5,188 nt of DNA from a bacterium (GTDB taxonomy: Bacteria; Bacillota; Clostridia; Oscillospirales; Acutalibacteraceae). Both the position numbers and the translations under genes were made by a program. The notes below the pieces were generated by a model, which was not told where the DNA came from, ran no database searches, and worked only from the letters and a program-made list of their open reading frames with translations. This document shows, piece by piece, positions 1-5,188 of this stretch. Position 1 is the stretch's first letter. Each line of letters begins with the position of its first letter. The stretch covers positions 1 through 5,188 of the forward strand of contig JAHLBL010000133.1 in assembly GCA_020625635.1 (NCBI GenBank), in the 5' to 3' direction.

Positions 1-15
1 GAAAAATCTGACTGC

Positions 16-47
16 GCAATCCGCACACCTGAATTATGCGGTATTGC
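16..47 (+). repeat. Imperfect inverted repeat / hairpin upstream of ftsK
   Basis: GCAATCCGCA (16-25) can pair with TGCGG-T-ATTGC (37-47), giving ten base pairs with a single bulged T at 42 and an 11-base loop (26-36). The + strand tail after it is CCTTTAATTGG, which is not a clean U-run. On the - strand a TTTTT run follows only after about ten bases. It could be a weak terminator for an upstream gene, a transcript-processing or attenuation structure, or part of a dispersed intergenic repeat. Its function is not determined by the sequence. Confidence 0.4.
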
Positions 48-55
48 CTTTAATT

Positions 56-63
56 GGAAGTGA
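56..63 (+). promoter_or_regulatory. Ribosome binding site of ftsK
   Basis: GGAAGTGA differs by one base from the ideal GGAGGTGA and ends four bases before the ATG at 68. This decides the start. A TTG in the same frame at 44 would add eight residues but has no purine-rich SD in front of it. Confidence 0.75.
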
Positions 64-67
64 AAAG

Positions 68-2596
68 ATGGCTACTAAAAAACAGCCTGCAAAACGTAAT
101 ACAAGAGGCGGTTCGCGCAAAAACGCAAAACAGCCCGAGCGTGTACGCAACTACCGCGTCGAGGCTATTATCTACGCCGCCTGCGCTCTCATTTCCCTGC
201 TGATAATCTTCGTCAGGGGAGCCAGCGTTTGGAGCGCGATCCGCGCGTTTTTCTACGGATTGTTCGGCGTCGGTATTATTCTCGTACCCGCTGTGCTTGT
301 ATACTTTACGATCATCACCGCGCTGGAAAAGCAGATCGCGCATTTTAAAACCAAGCTCATTACCTGCATAAGCATTGTTATGCTCACCGCGAGCGCGGTG
401 TATCTTATCAGTCCCGAGCAGTACTACTTTACCGACAGCAATTACTTTGCCGCTCTCGGTAAGCTTTTTGCCCGCGCGGCTACTCACGAGAACTTTTTTG
501 AGTGCGGCGGAGGTCTGCTCAGCGGCATAGTCGGTTTTCCGATTCTGCTCGCGTTCGGCAAAGTCGCGGCTACCGCGGTTGTGCTTATCGTTATAATCGC
601 GCTGATTCTGATTATCTGCCGTATCTCGCTTATTGATATCGGCAGAGCGGCTAAGGCGGTCGGCGAGAAGGTCTCCCGCGTATCTAAAAAAGTTCCGATC
701 CACAGAAGACGAGTTGAGCCCGAGGCAGGCGACCCCGATTTCAACATAGATATACCGCTCGATTCCTACGGAAAGAAAAAGAGAACCCGCAGACGCAGCA
801 GTATAGATATCGCGATTGACGACGACAGCAATCCGATGAAGCAGGATCCCGAGGAGAAGCTGATCGACTCGATCACCAAGGCAGGTCAGGCGTACGTCGA
901 GCCCGAAAAAACCGAGCCCGAGGAAATTTCGGAGGAAGAAGCTCCCGAGGAAGTCCCCGAGATCGTCACGGCGGGGGAGAGTAAGCCGAGACGCAAGCGC
1001 CCCGCGCAGAAACCAGCGGAGCCTGTGAAGCCCGTTGAGCACGATACATATAAATTCCCGCCCGTAGGACTTCTGAAGCTTGCCGACAACTCGGGCAAGG
1101 ATCAGGAGAGCGAAATCCGTTCAAACGCGAAAAAGCTTATTGAAACACTCGAGAGCTTCGGAGTAAAGGCGTCGATCACGCACATTTCCTGCGGTCCGTC
1201 CGTAACGAGATACGAGCTGCGTCCCGCTCCGGGCGTAAAGATAAACAAGATCACGAACCTTGCCGATGATATCGCGCTCGGTCTGGCGGCTGACGGCGTT
1301 CGTATAGAGGCGCCTATTCCCGGCAAGGCAGCGGTCGGTATCGAGGTTCCGAACAAGGTGAAGAAGTTCGTTTCCATGCGTGAGCTTATCGACTCGGACG
1401 AGTTTGAGGAGAGCAAGAGCAAGCTTACCTGCGTTCTCGGACGCGACATCACGGGCAATATGGTGCTCACAGATATCGCGACACTGCCTCACCTGCTTAT
1501 CGCGGGTACTACGGGTTCGGGTAAATCTGTGTGCGTAAACTCGCTGTTGATCAGTATTCTTTATAAGGCGACTCCCGACGAGGTAAAGCTCGTGCTTATC
1601 GACCCGAAAATGGTTGAGTTCACGAAGTACCGCGGAATCCCTCACCTGCTCATTCCCGTTGTAACCGACGCGAAAAAGGCGGCGGGCGCTCTCGCGTGGG
1701 CGGTCAACGAAATGCAGAACAGATATAAAATCTTTTCTGAATTTGAGTGTAAGGATATCGACTCCTACAACCGTCTCGTTGAGTCGAATATTGAGTATAT
1801 GAAGGACAACCCGCCTGTCATAAACGAGGAGACAGGCGAGGAGGAACAGCCTGTGCTGGAGGTTAACGGTCTACCCGTAGCCAAGGAGAAGATGTCGCGT
1901 ATAGTTATCGCGATAGACGAGTTTGCCGACCTTATGATGTCCGCTCCAAGCGAGGTCGAGGACAGCGTTGTGCGTCTTGCTCAGCTTGCGCGAGCGGCAG
2001 GTATGCACCTCGTAATCGCTACCCAGCGTCCTACCGCAAATGTGTTCACAGGTCTTATTAAGGCTAACGTCCCCAGCCGAATCGCGCTGAAGGTCGGTTC
2101 CAATATGGACTCGCGTATCACGCTCGACACGGGCGGCGCGGAGAAGCTTATCGGTAAGGGCGATATGCTCTATCTTCCTGTAGGCGCTCCCAACCCGATT
2201 CGTGTACAGGGCTGCTTCGCGACCGAGGATGAAATAGCCGGCGTCGCAAATTACGTCAAGAAATCCTACACCGCTCAGTATAACGAGGAAATCGAGGAGC
2301 GCATCAAGAAGATCGCCGCCGAGGAGCTCGTGCCCGAGGACGACGAGGGCAACTCGATGGGCGGTATCGAGGTCGACAGCAAGATGGAGGAGGCGATTCG
2401 CATAGTTATCGAAGCGGGACAAGCCTCTACCTCGATGATACAGAGAAGAATGAAAGTCGGCTACGCGAGAGCGGGCCGTATGATAGACGATATGGAACAG
2501 CTCGGTATCGTCGGTCCTCACCAGGGCTCAAAGCCGCGTGATGTAATTATGACCTACAGCGAGTGGCTCGAGCGCAGTAATCATCTGAAAGACTGA
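68..2596 (+). CDS. ftsK: DNA translocase FtsK/SpoIIIE
   Basis: Septum-anchored, ATP-driven motor that pumps double-stranded DNA, clearing chromosome arms from the closing division septum and, in spore formers, moving the chromosome into the forespore. The product is 842 residues, within the usual 750-900 range. N-terminal membrane domain: after a basic head (1-30), hydrophobic segments lie near 31-50, 64-85, 96-115 and in a long stretch 149-184, fitting the FtsK 4TM domain. A charged Glu/Pro- and Lys/Arg-rich linker (about 195-325) follows. Motor: alpha domain about 326-450, then the RecA-like domain with Walker A AGTTGSGKS (479-487), Walker B IVIAIDEFADLM (612-623, Asp617/Glu618) and the family motif ATQRPT (651-656). 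The C-terminal winged-helix gamma domain (about 769-835, with QASTSMIQRRMKVGYARAGR) reads polar DNA motifs in this family. All key residues are present, so it should be active. The ATG at 68 was chosen for its SD. Whether it is the vegetative FtsK/SftA-like or the sporulation SpoIIIE-like paralogue cannot be told from sequence alone; the membrane domain argues against soluble SftA. Confidence 0.97.
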   Translation: MATKKQPAKRNTRGGSRKNAKQPERVRNYRVEAIIYAACALISLLIIFVRGASVWSAIRAFFYGLFGVGIILVPAVLVYFTIITALEKQIAHFKTKLITCISIVMLTASAVYLISPEQYYFTDSNYFAALGKLFARAATHENFFECGGGLLSGIVGFPILLAFGKVAATAVVLIVIIALILIICRISLIDIGRAAKAVGEKVSRVSKKVPIHRRRVEPEAGDPDFNIDIPLDSYGKKKRTRRRSSIDIAIDDDSNPMKQDPEEKLIDSITKAGQAYVEPEKTEPEEISEEEAPEEVPEIVTAGESKPRRKRPAQKPAEPVKPVEHDTYKFPPVGLLKLADNSGKDQESEIRSNAKKLIETLESFGVKASITHISCGPSVTRYELRPAPGVKINKITNLADDIALGLAADGVRIEAPIPGKAAVGIEVPNKVKKFVSMRELIDSDEFEESKSKLTCVLGRDITGNMVLTDIATLPHLLIAGTTGSGKSVCVNSLLISILYKATPDEVKLVLIDPKMVEFTKYRGIPHLLIPVVTDAKKAAGALAWAVNEMQNRYKIFSEFECKDIDSYNRLVESNIEYMKDNPPVINEETGEEEQPVLEVNGLPVAKEKMSRIVIAIDEFADLMMSAPSEVEDSVVRLAQLARAAGMHLVIATQRPTANVFTGLIKANVPSRIALKVGSNMDSRITLDTGGAEKLIGKGDMLYLPVGAPNPIRVQGCFATEDEIAGVANYVKKSYTAQYNEEIEERIKKIAAEELVPEDDEGNSMGGIEVDSKMEEAIRIVIEAGQASTSMIQRRMKVGYARAGRMIDDMEQLGIVGPHQGSKPRDVIMTYSEWLERSNHLKD

Positions 2597-2601
2597 TAAA
2601 A

Positions 2602-4497
2602 ATGTCATTTTTACCGATGACAATTAAAGAAGTAAAAGCCCGCGGATGGGACAGCGTGGATTTTGTCTATGTAATAGGCGACAGCTACGTTGACCATCCC
2701 AGCTTCGGCGCGGCAATAATCAGCCGCGTTCTGGAGAGCGCGGGCTTTCGCGTTGCGATTTTATCCCAGCCCGATTGGCGCCGCGACAGAGATTTTACTC
2801 AGTTCGGCAAGCCGCGACTGGGATTTTTCGTGTCGGCAGGCAACATCGACAGTATGGTTGCCCACTATACGGTAGCAAAGAGAAAACGCAGCGACGACGC
2901 GTATACCGCGGGCGGTAAAGCGGGCAGGCGTCCCGACCGCGCCGTTACGGTTTACTCAAATATCATTAAGCGGCTTTATCCCGACAGCCCCGTGATCATA
3001 GGCGGGCTCGAGGCTTCGCTCAGGCGTTTTGCTCACTACGATTACTGGAGCGACACGGTTATGCCGTCGGTGCTTTTCGACAGCAAGGCGGACATCCTAT
3101 CCTACGGAATGGGTGAGCTCCAGACGCTTGAAATCGCCAAACGTTTCGGCGACGGACAGCCTGTGGAGGCGCTTTACGATATACGCGGGATTTGCTACGC
3201 TATACCGACAAAGGACTATATCCCCGAGTCGGTGGTGGATTTACCGAGCTTCGAGCGTGTAAGGGAGAGCAAGCGCGACTATGCTATTGCTGCCCGAAAA
3301 GAGCTCGAGGAGGCTGACGCCGTTCGCGGAAGAAAGGTAATCCAGCGTCACGGAAAGTATATTCTCGTCCAGAATCCGCCTATGCCTCCGCTCAACACGG
3401 AACAGCTCGACCGGGTATACTCGCTGCCGTATGAGCGGTACTATCCGCCGTGCTATGAGGAAGTCGGCGGCGTGCCCGGTATTCAGGAGGTTGAGTTCTC
3501 CATTACCCACAACCGCGGCTGTTTCGGCGCGTGCAACTTCTGTTCGATCGCCTTCCATCAGGGCAGAGCGGTAACGGTCAGAAGCGAGGAGAGCATAATC
3601 GCAGAGGCGGAGAGCTTCCTTGAGAATCCGCGCTTCAAGGGCTATATAAGCGACGTCGGCGGACCTACGGCAAACTTCCGTATTCCGTCCTGCTCGATAC
3701 AGGAGAAGTGCGGTCTGTGCAAAAACAAAAAATGTCTCGCTCCAAAGCCGTGCAAAAACCTCGACGCCGACCACAGCGAATACATAGATTTGCTCAGAAA
3801 GCTTCGGAGCATAAAGGGTATAAAACGCGTATTTATCCGCAGCGGTATCCGCTATGATTATTTCCTCGCCGACGAAAGCGACGAGTTCCTCGACGAGCTT
3901 GTGCGCCATCACGTCAGCGGTCAGCTAAGAGTCGCGCCCGAGCATTGCAGCGAGGCGGTGCTCGACTGTATGGGCAAGCCTCATATTGAGGCGTATAAGC
4001 GCTTTTCGGAGAAATTCTACCGCGCCACAAAGCAGGCGGGCAAGGATCAGTACATTGTGCCTTATCTTATGAGCTCCCACCCGGGATGTACGCTGAAGGA
4101 CGCGGTCGAGCTGGCTGTATTCCTGAAGCGCGAGAAGATCCATCCCGAGCAGGTTCAGGATTTTTACCCCACCCCGGGCACAATATCAACCGCTATGTTT
4201 TATACCGGCATAAATCCCTACACGATGGAGGAGATTTACGTGCCGCGTGCGCCGCGCGAAAAGGCTATGCAGCGCGCGCTTATGCAGTATTTTATCCCCA
4301 AAAACAGGGAGATCGTCCTTGACGCGCTGAAAGCCGCGGGAAGGCTCGACCTTGTCGGCAGCGGAAAGAACTGTCTGATTGCCGCGCCGAAGGGCTTCGT
4401 CCAGCCGAAAAGCAGTAAAAAGACAAATAAAAAACCGCGCGGAAGCAACAGCAAAAGCAACGGTAAAAATTACGGCAAAAACAGGCATAAACGCTGA
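2602..4497 (+). CDS. ygiQ: YgiQ family radical SAM protein
   Basis: Radical S-adenosylmethionine enzyme of the YgiQ (UPF0313) family; its substrate is not established. 631 residues, shorter than E. coli YgiQ (about 739) but usual for clostridial members. The N-terminal region (about 1-280) carries family signatures FLPM (3-6), GWDSVDFVYVIGDSYVDHPSFG (18 onward, from Gly15 region) and VIIGGLEASLRRFAHYDYW (131-149), resembling a cobalamin-binding-like fold. The radical SAM core starts near 295 with CxxxCxxC as C307-FGA-C311-NF-C314, which binds the [4Fe-4S] cluster that cleaves SAM. A second Cys group (364, 370, 373, 378, 384) follows DVGGPTANF. Later family motifs are FIRSGIRYDY (411-420), LRVAPEH (442-448) and VQDFYPTPGTISTAMFYTG (518-536), with the C-terminal DUF3362-like part ending in GRADLIG-like GRLDLVGSGKN (580-590). 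The last 30 residues are a Lys/Asn/Ser-rich, probably disordered tail. The start lies five bases after the ftsK stop with only a weak purine tract upstream, suggesting translational coupling. ATG 2602 is supported by conservation of FLPM just after it. Confidence 0.95.
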   Translation: MSFLPMTIKEVKARGWDSVDFVYVIGDSYVDHPSFGAAIISRVLESAGFRVAILSQPDWRRDRDFTQFGKPRLGFFVSAGNIDSMVAHYTVAKRKRSDDAYTAGGKAGRRPDRAVTVYSNIIKRLYPDSPVIIGGLEASLRRFAHYDYWSDTVMPSVLFDSKADILSYGMGELQTLEIAKRFGDGQPVEALYDIRGICYAIPTKDYIPESVVDLPSFERVRESKRDYAIAARKELEEADAVRGRKVIQRHGKYILVQNPPMPPLNTEQLDRVYSLPYERYYPPCYEEVGGVPGIQEVEFSITHNRGCFGACNFCSIAFHQGRAVTVRSEESIIAEAESFLENPRFKGYISDVGGPTANFRIPSCSIQEKCGLCKNKKCLAPKPCKNLDADHSEYIDLLRKLRSIKGIKRVFIRSGIRYDYFLADESDEFLDELVRHHVSGQLRVAPEHCSEAVLDCMGKPHIEAYKRFSEKFYRATKQAGKDQYIVPYLMSSHPGCTLKDAVELAVFLKREKIHPEQVQDFYPTPGTISTAMFYTGINPYTMEEIYVPRAPREKAMQRALMQYFIPKNREIVLDALKAAGRLDLVGSGKNCLIAAPKGFVQPKSSKKTNKKPRGSNSKSNGKNYGKNRHKR

Positions 4498-4506
4498 GAT
4501 TGCCGC

Positions 4507-4535
4507 TTGACTTATAATCATACGTCTATTATAAT
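4507..4535 (+). promoter_or_regulatory. SigA-type promoter for tyrS
   Basis: TTGACT (4507-4512, one mismatch to TTGACA) and TATAAT (4530-4535, perfect) are separated by exactly 17 bases. Transcription would start at about 4542-4543 in the GGG/TATGG stretch, leaving a leader of only about 36 bases before the tyrS start. A second TATAAT at 4513-4518 abuts the -35 box and has no partner hexamer at proper spacing. The promoter begins ten bases after the ygiQ stop, with no terminator visible between, so read-through from ygiQ may also contribute. Confidence 0.8.
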
Positions 4536-4565
4536 AATAGGGTATGGATATACAAATAATTTTAT

Positions 4566-4572
4566 GAGGTGA
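4566..4572 (+). promoter_or_regulatory. Ribosome binding site of tyrS
   Basis: GAGGTGA is a seven-base perfect match to the 3' part of the AAGGAGGTGATC Shine-Dalgarno consensus. It ends five bases before the ATA at 4578, nearly the same geometry as the ftsK site (four bases). It overlaps the upstream GTG (4569-4571), so it cannot serve as the SD for that codon. This is the main evidence that initiation is at ATA. Confidence 0.75.
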
Positions 4573-4577
4573 GTACG

Positions 4578-5188
4578 ATAGGAGTTTACGAGGAACTTCA
4601 GGCACGCGGTCTTATCGCTCAGGTAACGGACGAGGAAGAGATCCGCGAGCTCGTTAATAACGGAAAGGCTACATTTTACATAGGATTTGACCCGACTGCG
4701 GACAGTCTGCACGTCGGTCACTTTATGGCGCTCTGCCTTATGAAGCGTTTACAGATGGCAGGCAACAAGCCGATCGCGCTTGTCGGCGGCGGTACGGGAT
4801 ATATCGGTGACCCTTCGGGCAGAACCGATATGCGCTCTATGATGACTCCCGAGCAGATCCAGCACAACTGCGATTGCTTCAAAAAGCAGATGAGCAAGTT
4901 TATTGACTTCTCCGAGGGCAAGGCGCTTATGGTTAACAACGCCGACTGGCTGCTTGATCTCAATTACATCGAGCTTCTGCGCGAGGTAGGCGCGTGCTTC
5001 AGCGTTAACCGTATGCTGACAGCCGAGTGCTATAAGCAGAGAATGGAAAAGGGACTCAGCTTCCTTGAGTTTAACTATATGATTATGCAGAGCTATGATT
5101 TCTATACGCTCTTTAAGGATTACGGCTGTAATATGCAGTTCGGCGGAGACGACCAGTGGAGCAATATGCTCGGCGGTACCGAGCTTAT
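4578..5188 (+). CDS. tyrS: Tyrosyl-tRNA synthetase, N-terminal part (cut by window end)
   Basis: Class I aminoacyl-tRNA synthetase that activates tyrosine with ATP and charges tRNA-Tyr in the cytoplasm. About 203 residues are present of an expected ~410-420; the KMSKS loop and the S4-like tRNA-binding C-terminus lie beyond the window. Numbering from the ATA as residue 1, visible active-site elements are Tyr34 in YIGFDPTADSLHVGH, the HIGH-type motif HVGH (45-48), GGGTGYIGDPSGR with Asp78, the tyrosine pocket YMIMQSYD (Tyr167, Gln171, Asp174) and GGDDQW (Gln193). Tyr34, His45/His48 and Asp78 have the same numbers as in the Geobacillus stearothermophilus enzyme, so the ATA sits exactly at family Met1. 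Alternatively a GTG at 4569 would add three residues (M-S-T) but lacks an SD; no ATG occurs in frame until residue 50, inside the catalytic domain. The gene appears to have its own promoter and a leader too short for a T-box. Function is certain; the start codon is less so. Confidence 0.95.
   Translation, partial: MGVYEELQARGLIAQVTDEEEIRELVNNGKATFYIGFDPTADSLHVGHFMALCLMKRLQMAGNKPIALVGGGTGYIGDPSGRTDMRSMMTPEQIQHNCDCFKKQMSKFIDFSEGKALMVNNADWLLDLNYIELLREVGACFSVNRMLTAECYKQRMEKGLSFLEFNYMIMQSYDFYTLFKDYGCNMQFGGDDQWSNMLGGTEL

Larger units (their letters stand above)
1..67 (+). other. Leader upstream of ftsK, possible end of an unseen upstream gene
   Basis: No complete gene fits here. Two of the three forward frames could hold the tail of an upstream gene: one stops with TGA at 9-11, the other stays open from base 1 to a TGA at 61-63, four bases before the ftsK ATG. 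The third frame is the ftsK frame and has no stop upstream of the ATG, so a longer N-terminus reaching past the window edge cannot be formally excluded. No convincing -35/-10 pair is visible, so the ftsK promoter probably lies outside the window or transcription comes from an upstream gene. Confidence 0.4.

Noticed and set aside
44..67. TTG start for ftsK eight codons upstream of ATG 68.
   Set aside because: No SD precedes it, while GGAAGTGA is ideally placed for the ATG, and the MATKK N-terminus is a plausible start.
896..961. Repeated GAGCCCGA/CCCGAGGA units as a DNA tandem repeat.
   Set aside because: They are irregular and fully explained by the Glu/Pro-rich linker (residues 277-299) of FtsK, which is low complexity in this family.
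50..1042. Long minus-strand open frame of 330 codons opposite the 5' part of ftsK, with several others (1121-1645, 1871-2521, 3241-3912).
   Set aside because: These lie fully opposite well-recognised genes, have Arg/Leu/Asp-skewed compositions typical of antisense shadows of RNY-biased codons, show no domain I recognise and have no spacing or SD that suggests expression.
4485..4505. Possible terminator after ygiQ (GGCA ... TGCC).
   Set aside because: Only four base pairs with a long loop and no T-run follow; it is not a credible intrinsic terminator.
4513..4518. Additional TATAAT next to the -35 box, as a second promoter.
   Set aside because: No -35-like hexamer at 16-18 bases upstream (the region is the ygiQ C-terminal codons and stop), so it is probably incidental to AT richness.
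4564..4572. Minimal ORF ATG-AGG-TGA overlapping the tyrS SD, which could act as a tiny regulatory upstream ORF.
   Set aside because: It has no SD of its own and is created entirely by ATGAGGTGA, i.e. the SD core preceded by AT; chance is the simplest explanation.

Overview
The window looks like chromosomal DNA from a Gram-positive anaerobe of the class Clostridia, probably a relative of Ruminococcus/Oscillospiraceae. The reasons are a FtsK/SpoIIIE translocase of Firmicutes type, a clostridial-style YgiQ radical SAM protein, a TyrRS that aligns without gaps to the Bacillus enzyme over its first ~80 residues, SigA-like promoter hexamers, and Shine-Dalgarno (SD) sequences matching the (A)GGAGGTGA consensus. 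The taxonomy is inferred from how the proteins look, not from a database search. Codon use is uniform across the window, with no sign of a mobile element, prophage, CRISPR array or horizontally acquired island.

Layout, all genes on the + strand: (1) bases 1-67 are a short leader with an imperfect hairpin and the SD of the first gene; (2) 68-2596 encodes a complete membrane-anchored DNA translocase, FtsK/SpoIIIE; (3) 2602-4497 encodes a complete YgiQ-family radical SAM protein, starting 5 bases after the translocase stop with no good SD, so probably co-transcribed and translationally coupled; (4) 4498-4577 is an 80-base spacer with a near-consensus SigA promoter and a strong SD; (5) 4578 to the window end is the N-terminal half of tyrosyl-tRNA synthetase, cut off by the window edge.

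The genes do not form an obvious pathway. FtsK/SpoIIIE moves DNA at the division septum, YgiQ is an Fe-S/SAM enzyme of unknown substrate, and TyrRS charges tRNA-Tyr from what appears to be its own promoter. I found no previously undescribed multi-gene system. The most unusual point is the start of tyrS. The codon at the family's usual Met1 position, correctly spaced after a strong SD, is ATA rather than ATG/GTG/TTG. The only conventional alternative is a GTG three codons upstream that overlaps the SD itself.
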